Of a stretch of DNA of 64,000 nt, positions 34,140-44,283 are shown piece after piece. Origin of the DNA: CAVWUA01 sp963758025 (lineage in GTDB: Bacteria; Planctomycetota; Planctomycetia; Isosphaerales; Isosphaeraceae); assembly GCA_963758025.1 (NCBI GenBank), contig CAVWUA010000028.1, positions 1 through 64,000 on the forward strand, in the 5' to 3' direction. The position numbers and the translations under genes were made by a program. Position 1 is the stretch's first letter; every line of letters begins with the position of its first letter. The notes below the pieces were generated by a model, which was not told the DNA's origin, searched no databases, and was given only the letters and a program-made list of their open reading frames with translations.

Positions 34140-34673
34140 TCAGGTGGGATCGACGAACGCACGACAACACTCGCTCGAATCACTCCGGCTCGTCGCGTCC
34201 TCCTCTCGTCGATTACCCGAAAAGGGCATCCCGAGGAGGGCGCAGCGGAAGGCGGCCGAGAGGGAAATCGAGTCGGACTCTCGTGGCGTTTGAATCAGCA
34301 GCGGAATGTTTGAAGCAAAGGCAAGGAAAGGCGCGCAGTTTCCCCTGAATGCTCGGTCAGGGGGCATCCGAAGGGCGTGCGTGGGGGAAGGGGAGAGGAA
34401 GGCGGAAAGCCCCAGACCCAGGAAGCAGAGGTCGAGAGGCAGCAGATGCCAGTCCGCGACGATTTCGTGAGTACGCAGGTCGGGAACCGTCGGCTGAGCG
34501 GCCCCGTTGCAGATGCAATCGTCGTCGTTGACCGGGCAGGGGGCGGACGTTGGGCCGCCATGATCGTGGCTATGGTGCGCGCCGTGAGGCCCGTCCCCCG
34601 CGCCGGCTGGTGCGCACCAGACGGGGCAGGTCCCCAGAAAGAAAATCAGAAGTGAGGAGACAACAAGACGCAC
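34140..34673 (-). CDS. Small exported His-rich protein of the metal efflux operon
   Basis: About 177 residues. A signal peptide (LVVSSLLIFFLGTCPVWC) precedes HGAHHSHDHGG and PCPVNDDDCICNGAAQP, a His and Cys rich stretch likely to bind metal. A hydrophobic segment (LCFLGLGLSAFLS) follows. The Ser/Arg-rich end after LLIQTPRESD may be out of frame. It lies 91 bases upstream of czcB in the same direction. The metal role is inferred from composition and position. Confidence 0.6.
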   Translation of the reverse strand: MRLVVSSLLIFFLGTCPVWCAPAGAGDGPHGAHHSHDHGGPTSAPCPVNDDDCICNGAAQPTVPDLRTHEIVADWHLLPLDLCFLGLGLSAFLSPSPTHALRMPPDRAFRGNCAPFLAFASNIPLLIQTPRESDSISLSAAFRCALLGMPFSGNRREEDATSRSDSSECCRAFVDPT

Positions 34674-35039
34674 GGGATTGTTTTTTTCACGAACTCGTTC
34701 TTTCCACCTGCTTACTCTCCTATTTTATCCCATTGCCGACACCGGTCAAGAAGTTCCCCGAGCCGTTCGAGACACGGACCGACATCGTGGGGACCTACGT
34801 GAAGTGATCTGGCGACCTGGAAGCGTGGAAGTTATCTTTATGAGGTCCGATTGGCGGGCCGAATGACTTTTGAGAGCACGTTCACGATCCTGGTGAAACG
34901 TGTCGAGACGCCCTTCCGGTCATCTCGATCCCATCCGCCCATCCGACTCTCAGGGCAACAGACCGCAAGCTTGAACCGTCATTGACGGACGTCCGGCGTG
35001 GATTTCCCCCCATCCTCGACCCGAGGCGAGCTTCCCCCC
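34674..35039. other. Divergent intergenic region between the czc operon and the arginine deiminase gene
   Basis: 366 bases without a gene. An AT-rich stretch at 34680-34735 lies immediately upstream of the His-rich gene and is the likely promoter zone of the minus-strand metal operon. The rest is GC-rich with no clear operator, hairpin or RNA. A purine-poor CCCCCC tract directly precedes the arginine deiminase ATG, so that gene lacks an obvious ribosome-binding site. Confidence 0.5.
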
Positions 35040-36420
35040 ATGAATCGTCGAAGCTTTCTTGCTTCACTCGCCGTCGCGAGTTTGCATGGGCGCCTGGTCG
35101 CCGCTTCACCTAAGGGACGCATTGATTTCGTCCGATCCGACACCGACCCACTGAAAAGGGTCCTGGTTCACGAACCTGGTCCGGAAACGCACAAGGTTTT
35201 GCTTCTGGGGGGTGGCGATCCCTTCGTTCCGCAAGACCTGATGGGCGAGGACGCCGCCGAACAGCATAAGGCGATGGTTGCTTTGCTCAGGAAGAGCGGG
35301 ACGGAGGTGCTGGAGTTCCGGGACCTTCTGAACGAAGCCATCGAAGAAGCTCGATCCGCCGGCGCCTTCGATGACTGGCTCGTCGAAATGGCACCTCATC
35401 TTCAGGAGCACCACGGCCGGATTGATGCTGACATTTTGCTCGGCGCCGACGATGATTTCGTCTATCACCGCGACCCGTTCAGCGGTCGGCTTCGTCCGCT
35501 GGCCGGGCCGTTGAAGTCTCTCCTCTATACCCGCGACCTCGCCGTCATGACCCCTCGCGGCGTGGTGTTCTCCTATTTCCCGAACAGCCCGAGGATGTTT
35601 GAGGGCACGTCTGACGCGTTTTCTGTTCCGCTGGTCGAAGATGCTCCGTGATTATCCCGTCGCGTTCGATGCTCAGCGGGAGAAGGTCGCGCTTCAGGGG
35701 GGCGACCTGATCGTTGCCGACGAACGGACAGTGTTCCTCGGTATCGGAAACCTTTCGGAGGAGGCAGCCGCTCGCAAGCTGGCCCGGGTGCTCGACATGG
35801 ATGTCATCAGCGTGCAGATGCCCGCCAGTCATTCCCGGCGCGGTGGAGGGTCGATCTGGAACCCCCTTCGAACGCAATTCCTCCACCTCGACACCATCTT
35901 CAGCCTCGTCGGTCCCCGCCACGCACTTGCCGTCCCCTACTTCCTGGAAATCTCCCATTCGGGGCACGATCCACTGTCGGAGTTGCTCGGGCAACTGGCC
36001 GAGGAGTCGGTCGAGCGGCGTGGCTACTATGAGTCGCTTTCCGAGCGGCTCGCGGCGGTCGGTTTCGTGAAGCGCTACCGGGCGAGGAGCGGGGACATCG
36101 ACCCGACGGTGCGCGATGTGAAACTCGTCGATTACGTCCGGTCGTTGGGGTATCGCGTCACTCATGTCGGCGGCAATCCCCCGAAGGACGAGAGCACGCA
36201 GCACGTCGTCGAGCGCGTGCTCCGAGAATTACGGTTCCAGGGAGGCAACGTCGTGGCGATCAGGCCGGGAGAGGTGATCGCCTACGACGGAAATCGACAC
36301 ACGCTCGCGGCCCTTCAAGAGGACGGCATCGCCGTCTCGACCTTTCCTGGCTCCGAGCTTCTCCGCTGGCACGGCGGTCCGCACTGCCTGACCCTGCCGC
36401 TCGAACGGGGTCCTTCCTGA
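35040..36420 (+). CDS. Arginine deiminase-like enzyme with Tat-type signal, frame broken
   Basis: About 460 residues. NRRSFLASLAVASLHGRLVAA is a twin-arginine-like leader. The mature part matches arginine deiminases: DPLKRVLVHEPGPE, EQHKAMVALLRKSGTEVLE, LYTRDLAVMTPRGVVFS. After a slip near 35610 it continues with VALQGGDLIVADERTVFLGIG, FLHLDTIFSLV with the catalytic His, and GGPHCLTLPLER with the nucleophilic Cys. Known enzymes convert arginine to citrulline and ammonia in the cytoplasm; an exported copy is unusual. No arcB or arcC is in the window. Alternative: a related guanidine-modifying hydrolase. Confidence 0.8.
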
Positions 36421-36429
36421 AGTCCATGC

Positions 36430-38465
36430 TCAACGGCCGGTGCCGTCCCCGTTCTGGAGCAACGCGGACCATGCCTCCAGGCCCTCCAGTTCGGCCTTCG
36501 CCCGGTCGCTCGGCTCGACCAGACGAACCGGCCGGGGCGCGACGAGGGCGGCGATCGTCTGGATGTCGAACGACTCCAGCAGTCCGAAGCAGAACAGTTC
36601 GGGAGCGTCCTGAAACACCTTGCGATCCTCGATGAGCTGCTTGAGACTGCCGAGCGGGTCGTGCAGTTCCACGCCCCCGATGTGCGCCGGCTCGAGCGCC
36701 GCGGCCGTCAGAGCGATCGTGCTCGTTCGAGGCCCGACCGCCACCACCTCGGGGGCCTGACCATGTTGGGACTCGACCCATCGAGCGACCGACATCAGTT
36801 GTCCCGCCTGAATACCCAGCGGACGTTCCCCGACAGCCCCGACCAGCAGAGCGAAGAGATAAGCTCGCTCCTTGACCTCGGCCTCGCCGAAGTAGAACGG
36901 GTCGATGGCCACGACCCGATGTCCCTGATCGAGCAGGTCCTTCGCCGTTCCTTCCAGGCTCTTGCGACCCTCGTCCGCCAGCAGGAGGGTCGTCTTTTTC
37001 GGTTCGCCCCGCGACAGCTCGACGGCGGGGACGGTCCAGGTATCACCGACATGAAGTTTCCAGAAGCTTGCCGTCAGGCCGTCCCGTTCCTCCTCACCGA
37101 TCTTCTCGGCCCGGATCTCCCCCTCAACCGGATGCACGATCTTTCGAAGTTCGTCCCGCTTCCGACGCTGCCACGATCGGGCGGCCTCCTGGCTCTCGGG
37201 CAACGCGGCATCGCGGGGCAGGGGGCGCTCAGGGCCATTGCCAGGTCATGGATGTCGGTGTTGTCCTCCGGTAACTCCACCGCCAGTTCCTCGGCGGATT
37301 TGACCTCGGATTCCGACGGAATCTCCGGCTTTTCGAAGCGGACGTGCGCGTCCGACCAGTGATCCTCCATCATGCTGTAGAGGGCCTGGCGGTTGTCGGA
37401 CTGGTAATTGTGCGTGCCGGGGTCGTCGTTGATGTGCCAGCGGAGGTTTTGCGGTTCGCCAAACAAGGTGAAGACCGGCCGCGCTGCGTCGAGCAACGGC
37501 GGCAGGGCGTGACCGGCGGCGAAGCAGCAATTGTCCCGCGCATTGAAGGTCAAGAGCGTCGGCCGGGGGGCCATCATCGCCGTCAAATGGGTGTAATCGA
37601 CGACAGTAGCCAGGTCACACGGTGTCTGTTCCGAATCCCCCAGATCCGACAGATAGCGTGCGCGGGTCCGGAAACTGGAATAACCCGCGACCGGGTCGGT
37701 GAAGGTCACGCGCGTATCCAGCGGACTGATGAAGATCGTCTGCCAGCCGCCCCCGGAAAGCCCGGTCACCCCCACCCGGTTTGGGTCGGCGTTTTCGTGC
37801 GCGAGCAGGATGTCGAGTCCTTTTTGGAGGTAGAGATAATGCGTGGCGATGCCGCCCGTCCCGCAGAGGTCGATGGCGTTGATGAGGCCGTGGCTGAATC
37901 CCGGCGTGGCGAGTTGACCCATGCCGAACCACTCGACATTCAGCGCGATCATGCCGCGCTTGGCCTGGTTAATACACCGGATCTGCTTGTAGTCCGCCGC
38001 CTTCCCCTTGCTGTCGTGCCCGTTGACGTTGAGCACGACGGGGACCTTACCGTGTAAATCAGTCGGCTCGTAGAGCAGGGCGGGAATCCAGACCCCAGGC
38101 AAGGCCTCGTACCGAAGTTTCTTGATCCGGTAGCCCGGCCCTCCCTCAATCGTCTCCTGCCAGACGACGCGCGTTCCGGCATTGCGCCAGCGGTCAGCCT
38201 CGCCACGGAAGATGACGCGTTCGTGGACGTTCTGACGCAGCCGCTGGGCCATGTCCGTCCACTCGTCGGCGGTCTTGACCTCGGGCATGGGAGGGATGCG
38301 GTCCTCGGTGAAATTCTGCACCTCGGACATCGTCTGCCCGGAGCTGATGATCTCGTGACCGAGCGCCGCGGCGACAGGGTTTTTCGGCTCGTCCTCAGCC
38401 CGCGCCGGGACGAGGCCGGAGCCAACCAGAACAGCCAACAGCAACGCCAGACGCAATCGAGTCAT
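36430..38465 (-). CDS. Exported tandem alpha/beta hydrolase (acetyl-xylan-esterase-like), frame broken
   Basis: About 678 residues with a signal peptide (LRLALLLAVLVGSGLVPARA). Domain 1 has a complete-looking triad: VGVTGLSGGGWQT for Ser, TFNARDNCC for Asp and DDPGTHNY for His. Near 37220 the frame slips and a second, similar-sized domain begins (PAVELSRGEPKKTTLLLADEG, VVAIDPFYFGEAEV). Its expected nucleophile elbow reads VAVGPRTSTIALTAA, without GxSxG. This suggests a catalytic plus a degenerate domain. The substrate is unknown; related planctomycete proteins are annotated as acetyl xylan esterases. It is divergent from xylA, separated by 194 bases. Confidence 0.78.
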
Positions 38466-38659
38466 GAGTGTGCCTCCAGGAGGGACCGGCGCAAGGTGGA
38501 CCTTTCGAGAATTCGTTCGCCATTAGACCGTCCCGAAGGATGACGAGCAATGAGGCGGTCGGGGAACCGTCGTGGGGGTTGTTCCCGACCGGGCCGGATC
38601 TTACACTGTCACTCTGTCAAGTCGTGCGTTTTCCTTCCCGAAAGACACGAGATCTTCCG

Positions 38660-39973
38660 ATGGCCGAAGCGTTCCCGGACGTGCCAAAGATTCCGTACGG
38701 CGGGCCCAAGTCGAAGAATCCGCTGGAATTCAAGCATTACAACCCTGACGAAAAGGTCGGCGGGAAGACGATGAAGGACCACCTTCGGTTCTCCGTCGTA
38801 TACTGGCACACGTTCGTCAACCCACTGGCGGACCCGTTCGGTCCCGGCACCGCGCTCCGTCCCTGGGACGATGGCTCGAACTCGGTGGCGAACGCGCAGA
38901 AGCGAGTCAAGGCGGCCTTTGAGTTCATTGAGAAGCTCAGCGCCCCCTATTACGCCTTCCACGACCGCGACGTGGCGCCCGAGGGGGCGACCCTCAAGGA
39001 GAGCCATGCCAACCTCGACGCCGTCGCCAAGGTTCTGAAGGAGGAGCAAGAGCGTACCGGCATCAAGCTCCTCTGGGGCACCGCGAACCTCTTCAGCAAC
39101 CGCCGTTACATGCACGGCGCGGCCACCAGCCCGAACGTGAACGTCTTCGCCCACGCCGCCGCGCAGGTGAAGAAGGCGATGGAGGTCACGCTGGAACTGG
39201 GGGGTGAAGGATACACCTTCTGGGGCGGCCGTGAAGGGTACATGACCCTGCTCAACACGAACCTCAAGCGGGAACTGGACCACCTTGGCCGCTTCCTGAA
39301 CATGGCGGTCGAGCACAAGAAGGCGATCGGCTTCCAGGGGCCATTTTACATCGAGCCCAAGCCGAAGGAACCGACGAAGCACCAGTACGACTCCGATGCC
39401 GCCGCCTGCCTGAATTTCCTCCGGCAGTACGACCTCCTCGACCACTTCAAGCTGAACCTGGAAACGAACCACGCGACCCTGGCCGGTCACGAGATGGCAC
39501 ACGAGATGGACGTGGCCGCCGCGGCCGGTGCGCTCGGTTCCATCGACGCGAATACGGGGGATTATCTCCTGGGCTGGGATACCGACCAGTTCCCGACCGA
39601 CATCTACCTGACGACGCGCTGCATGCTCGCCATCCTGAACATGGGGGGCTTCACGACCGGCGGGGTGAACTTCGACGCCAAGGTGCGCCGGGAAAGTTTC
39701 GAGCCGATCGACCTGTTCTACGCCCACATCGGCGGCATGGACGCCTTCGCCCGAGGTCTCAAGATCGCCCACGCCATCCGCGAGGATGGCCGTCTGGCGA
39801 ACTTCGTCAAGGAGCGTTACGCGAGCTGGGACAGCGACCTTGGCCGGAAGATCGAGGCGGGCCAGGTTAGCTTCAAGGATCTGGAGACGGTCGCTCTCGA
39901 ACGCGGCGACGTGAAGGAGATCGCCAGCGGTCGGCAGGAGATGCTGGAGAACCTGTTCAACGAGTTCTTCTGA
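38660..39973 (+). CDS. xylA: Xylose isomerase
   Basis: Converts D-xylose to D-xylulose. 437 residues fits class II. FHDRDVAPEG holds the catalytic His/Asp, LLWGTANLFSNRRYMHGA follows, GGEGYTFWGGREGY contains the WGGREG motif, and IEPKPKEPTKHQYD holds metal ligands; ETNHATLAGH and DANTGDYLLGWDTDQFP complete the metal site. ATG 38660 is where homology starts, although the frame is open back to 38468. No xylulokinase is in the window. The divergent esterase-like gene suggests xylan use, which is inference. Confidence 0.96.
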   Translation: MAEAFPDVPKIPYGGPKSKNPLEFKHYNPDEKVGGKTMKDHLRFSVVYWHTFVNPLADPFGPGTALRPWDDGSNSVANAQKRVKAAFEFIEKLSAPYYAFHDRDVAPEGATLKESHANLDAVAKVLKEEQERTGIKLLWGTANLFSNRRYMHGAATSPNVNVFAHAAAQVKKAMEVTLELGGEGYTFWGGREGYMTLLNTNLKRELDHLGRFLNMAVEHKKAIGFQGPFYIEPKPKEPTKHQYDSDAAACLNFLRQYDLLDHFKLNLETNHATLAGHEMAHEMDVAAAAGALGSIDANTGDYLLGWDTDQFPTDIYLTTRCMLAILNMGGFTTGGVNFDAKVRRESFEPIDLFYAHIGGMDAFARGLKIAHAIREDGRLANFVKERYASWDSDLGRKIEAGQVSFKDLETVALERGDVKEIASGRQEMLENLFNEFF

Positions 39974-39993
39974 GGTCGCGTGCTCTCGAGTCT

Positions 39994-40030
39994 GGGTCTG
40001 GCGGGCAAAACGTACCGCCAGGCCCTTTTT
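39994..40030 (+). terminator. Intrinsic terminator of xylA
   Basis: An 11-bp stem with one G-T pair (39994-40004 with 40015-40025) and a 10-base loop, followed by five T residues, 21 bases after the xylA stop. Confidence 0.85.
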
Positions 40031-40059
40031 CCATTTCGGATCGTCAACAAAGGCAACGC

Positions 40060-41134
40060 ATGTCCTGGTCCTGGAAAATCGCCCGGGTCGCCGGCATCCC
40101 GATCTATATCCACTGGACGTTCCTGATCCTGATCGCCTGGCTCGTGTACGGCCACTGGTCGCAGGGGCACGACCTGGCGACGACAGTCGAAGGGGTCGGG
40201 TTCGTTCTGTCGATCTTCGGGTGCGTCGTCCTGCACGAGCTGGGGCATGCCTTGACGGCCCGGCAGTTCGGGGTGACGACGTCGGACATCACCTTGCTGC
40301 CGATCGGCGGCGTCGCGCGGCTCCAGCGCATCCCGGAACATCCGTCCCAGGAGCTTCTGGTTGCCCTGGCCGGACCGGCGGTGAACGTGGTGATCGCCGG
40401 GACGCTCTACCTGGCGGGGGTCCGGCTGAATGTCGATGCGAATCAGGCGGACGTCCTGCTCCGGGCGGGGTTCTGGCCGAAGTTGATGTTGGTCAATATC
40501 TTCCTGGTGCTGTTCAACCTGCTCCCGGCCTTCCCGATGGACGGCGGGCGCGTGTTGCGGGCCTTGCTGGCAATGCGGCTGGAATATAGCCGCGCGACGC
40601 GGATCGCGGCATCGGTCGGGCAGATGATGGCGATCCTGTTCTTCTTCCTGGGGCTGCCCCCTGGCAATCCCTTCTTGATGCTGATCGCCGTCTTCGTCTG
40701 GATCGGCGCGGAGGCCGAGGCGCGGCAAGTCGACCGAGCGCATGATCCTGAAGGATGTGCCGATCCGCGAGGCGATGCTGACCGAGTACCACACGCTCAC
40801 CCCCGACGATACGCTGGGACATGCCGTGGACCTGCTTCTGGCGGGTTCGCAGCAGGATTTTCCCGTGCTGGTTGATGGGAGGCACGACGGCGTGTTGACC
40901 CGCGCGGCGCTCCTGTCGGGGCTGGCGAACGGCGGGCGCGAGGCGAAGGTCGGGCAGGCGCCCCTCGTGGAGCTTCCCACCGGCGATATCGACGAACTCC
41001 TGGTGCCCGCCCTGGGACGGCTCCGCGAGCAAGGATTGCCCTGCCTGCACGTTCTGGAAGCACGGGGAGCCGGTCGGCTTGCTCAACCTGGAGAATATTG
41101 GCGAGTACCTCATGGTCCGCGCCGCTCTGGCTGA
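40060..41134 (+). CDS. Site-2-protease family (M50) metalloprotease with CBS-like domain, two frame breaks
   Basis: About 358 residues. An intramembrane zinc protease: VVLHELGHALTARQFGV carries HExxH, and LVLFNLLPAFPMDGGRVLRAL the second metal motif; there are about five hydrophobic segments. Near 40735 the frame slips and a C-terminal CBS-like region follows (VPIREAMLTEYHTLTPDDTLGHAVDL, then FPVLVDGRHDGVLTRAAL). A second slip near 41065 would give VGLLNLENIGEYLMV, the expected end of a CBS pair. The true stop lies between 41134 and 41157. The substrate is unknown; relatives act in regulated proteolysis. Convergent with the pseudokinase, ends overlapping slightly. Confidence 0.82.
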
Positions 41135-43543
41135 GGCAAACTCAGTCGCGGACGTGACGAGAGCAGGAACCCGACCGCAGCCAGACCGCATCCGACGATC
41201 ATGCTCAGGCTTTCGGGCTCGAATGGACCGACAGCGGGCAGGCCCACCTGTGCCCCGGCCGACGCGATGATCGCACCCAGCACGGCGAATGGCGGAAAGA
41301 ACCCTCCCCGGAAGAGGGCCGAGACGAGCAGGATCAGGCCGGCGAGTCCCGCGTCAAAACCCCCGAGTAGCTCCGCCAGCGGAGTCGGAAGCATCGGCAC
41401 ATCCAGGGGTTGCGTCGGCTTGGTGACTTCGACCGTCAGATCTCGCATCGTCTTGAGGTGTTCCACGTCACCTGTCTCGACCACCTTGCTGGCTGCTTCG
41501 TGAATGGCCCGACCGGGGATCAACGCATTCTGCGACATCCACGTCAAGCAGCCGATCACGAGCAACGCCCCGGCGAAGAACCGCACCCGAGGGCCGAGGA
41601 TCAGACCGACCAGACGCATGATGTTGACCTTCCAGTCGAATCGGCTCCGCTCTTGCTCGACGAGCACTTCTTCCGGGCGGTTGGCCGCCTCGGCCAGGGC
41701 ACGCGAGAGGGACGGCCCCGGGCTGGGCACGCCGTTCGGTGAAACGGCGGTCGGTCCCAGGTCGCGGAGGACGCCCACCATCGCGGGTACCGCCCGCCAC
41801 GACCGGCGGCGGGCGGTCAGCAGATAGACCCCGCGCGCCTGGAGGTGCTCCTCCATAATGGGCTGGAGAAACGCCGATAATCGGGTCCGTTCGCGCGATT
41901 GAAGGCGGACATCGAGCCAGTCGGCGATCGGATCGCGCCAAAGACCGGAACGCGGACGTGGTTGTCCGCCGATCTGTCGCCAGTGGCGGCGAGCGTCGCG
42001 CAAGGCGTCGTAGCCGAAAAGATCCTCGTAGAACGGTTCCCAGCGGTCTCCCGCGTAACGGCAGACGAATCGCCGCAGGGTATCCTCGGAATGCCCCTGC
42101 CGTCGCAGGCTCGCCAGGAGCGGTTCCACCGCGTCCAGGGCTGGCAGCCGTTCAGTTGCGAGCCGACGATCCAGCCCCAGGTGAACAGCCAGCGCAAAAA
42201 AGAACGCCGCGATACTGAAAAAAAGCCAGACCCAGAAGAGGCCGAGCACCTTCAAGGCCACGATGCCGAGCGCCAGCGCGGCGAGCCAGGTGAGTCGATC
42301 CCCCATCGTCCCGCCGAGGACCCACGAACGGGCTCGATCAAACAGCGGCGAACCTTGTGTCAGTCCGACGATCAGAAAGTACGCCAGGGCCGACAGCAAC
42401 CCGAGGCCGAGAAATCCGCCGACCAACCGGGGCCAGCCCGCCAGCAGACTGACCAGGATCAGGAACCCGACCACGCCCGAGAAGCCGAGCAGCGCCAGCG
42501 ATCGACGCCGGGCGGTGGGGGCATTCTCATACAACTCGGCCCCATTTTCGATGACCGTGATCTGTTCCGGCGTCGGTGTGAATCGGCCCTCGCCGACGCC
42601 GAGCGCGTTTTCCAGGGCCGCGACCACGTCCCGCATGGTCGCGAATCGGTCGCCGGACTCTCCACCGATCATACTTCGCAAGACCTCGCCCAGCGCGGCG
42701 GTCGTCTTCACTCTTCCTGGGTCGGAGGCTCCGGCGCTCGAGCAGATGATGAAAGACCAGACCGAGCGCTTCGACCTGATCCCGGGCCTCCATGGCTGGG
42801 GTCCGTCCGCCGGGGTCGTTCTCGTCCCCCTGGGAGTTCGCTCCGCGAGGTTTGGAGGGAGGCGCTGACCGGATTTCCTCTCGGTCGAGATCATGAGCCA
42901 GTTCGGGCGTGAGCCACAGACCGAGGCCCGATACGCGGACGAGCCCGAGACGGTCCACATCCAGACAGTCGGGCCGGAGGTCGTGATGAAAGACGCCCCT
43001 TGATTCCGCGAAGGCCAGCCCCCGCGCCGCCTGAAGCACGACCGAGGCCGCATTATTTGGCGTCAACGGCACGTGCACCTGGGCCGCGTCCGCCGTGGCG
43101 AAAATCGTGCCTCCCCCCGCGCCGACGGCTTGAACTCGATCGAGGTTCGGATGCACGATCCGTGAAGCCGCCAGTGCATCCCGGACGAACCAGCCAACGA
43201 AGACCGCGTCTTTCCACGCTCGAGCGGAGAGACATTTCAGGGTGACCAGCCGACCGCGGAGGAGATCCCGGGCACGGAAGACGGACCCGGTATAGGGCCG
43301 GGCCAGTGTGTCGATGATCCGATATCCGCTGAACCATCGAGGAGTTCGCCCCTCCTCCGCGCTCTCCACCAACGATTCTCTCCGCGACGGTTGAAGCCCC
43401 GCGACAAACGGGGCACGGTCCGTCTCCGTCGGGATCGCCACCTCCAGCGCCTTTCCGCAACCGGGACACGAGATCGTGTATCGTCCCGCGGCCGTCTCGT
43501 TCAGGTCCAGCCGGGTTCGACAGTACGGACAGAGAACCCCCAC
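41110..43543 (-). CDS. Zinc-ribbon pseudokinase with polytopic membrane region, frame broken
   Basis: About 810 residues. GVLCPYCRTRL and SCPGCGKAL near the start form a zinc ribbon. A protein-kinase-like domain follows (RIIDTLARPYTGSVFRARD, LVTLKCLSA with the Lys), but the catalytic loop reads HHDLRPDCLD, lacking the usual Asn, and the DFG position reads GLG. A slip near 42745 joins GEVLRSMIGGESGDRFATMRDVVAALE, the kinase C-lobe. The rest has about seven hydrophobic segments with a soluble part between them. No activity is expected from these losses; a scaffold or sensor role is inference. Confidence 0.72.
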
Positions 43544-43608
43544 GATCTTCGCTCCCTTCGCAAAATCGTGTAATTATGTATTGAGTGGTTGGTGGCGATG
43601 CCACTCGT

Positions 43609-44139
43609 CTAGGACGATTCACCCAGCGCCTCGAAGATCCCCTTCATGAAGGCGGGGAGGTCGTCGGGGGTCCGGCTGGTGACGAGGTTGCCGTCGCGGA
43701 TGCAGGGGCCGTCTTGCCAGATCCCACCGGCGTTCTCGATGTCGTCGCGGATCGAATGGAAGCCCGTGACCTTGCGTCCCTGGAGGCACTTGGCCGAGCA
43801 GAGCATCCAGCCACCGTGACAGATCGCCGCGAGAATCTTGTTCTGCTTCGCGGCCTGGGTGACCAGCTCGATCATCGCCTTGTGCCGGCGCATGTGGTCG
43901 GGGGAGTAGCCGCCCGGAATGATGAATGCGTCGAACTGGTCGGCCTTGACATCCGCGGCCGAGACGTCGGCCCGGGCCGGGTAGTCGTGCTTCGAGAGGT
44001 ACGTCTCGCCGGCCTTCGGTCCGACGATCTTCACGTCGCAGCCCGCTTCCCGCAGGCGAAGGACGGGGTACCAGAGTTCCAGGTCCTCGTAAAACTTCTC
44101 GACGAGGACGGCGATTCGCTTGCCCTGGATGTTGGCCAT
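43609..44139 (-). CDS. DJ-1/PfpI family protein
   Basis: 176 residues. RIAVLVEKFYEDLELWYPVLRLREAG starts the class I amidotransferase-like fold; FIIPGGYSPDHMRRH and the nucleophile elbow ILAAICHGGWMLCSA with its Cys are typical of PfpI/YhbO proteins, reported as deglycases, chaperones or proteases. It starts at ATG 44139, 143 bases downstream of the SDR gene in the same direction. No specific role is visible. Confidence 0.88.
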   Translation of the reverse strand: MANIQGKRIAVLVEKFYEDLELWYPVLRLREAGCDVKIVGPKAGETYLSKHDYPARADVSAADVKADQFDAFIIPGGYSPDHMRRHKAMIELVTQAAKQNKILAAICHGGWMLCSAKCLQGRKVTGFHSIRDDIENAGGIWQDGPCIRDGNLVTSRTPDDLPAFMKGIFEALGESS

Positions 44140-44283
44140 GTTGAAACCTCGGTTCGGGGAGGACGTTTCGTCCAGGGTGGAGAAAGGACGGCGGACACCG
44201 GCGACAGTCCCCTCGTACGGAACGGGATCGCCGGTGCCCTCGCGTTCGTTTCCATTAGATCGGAAACGCTCCCCTCCGACAAC

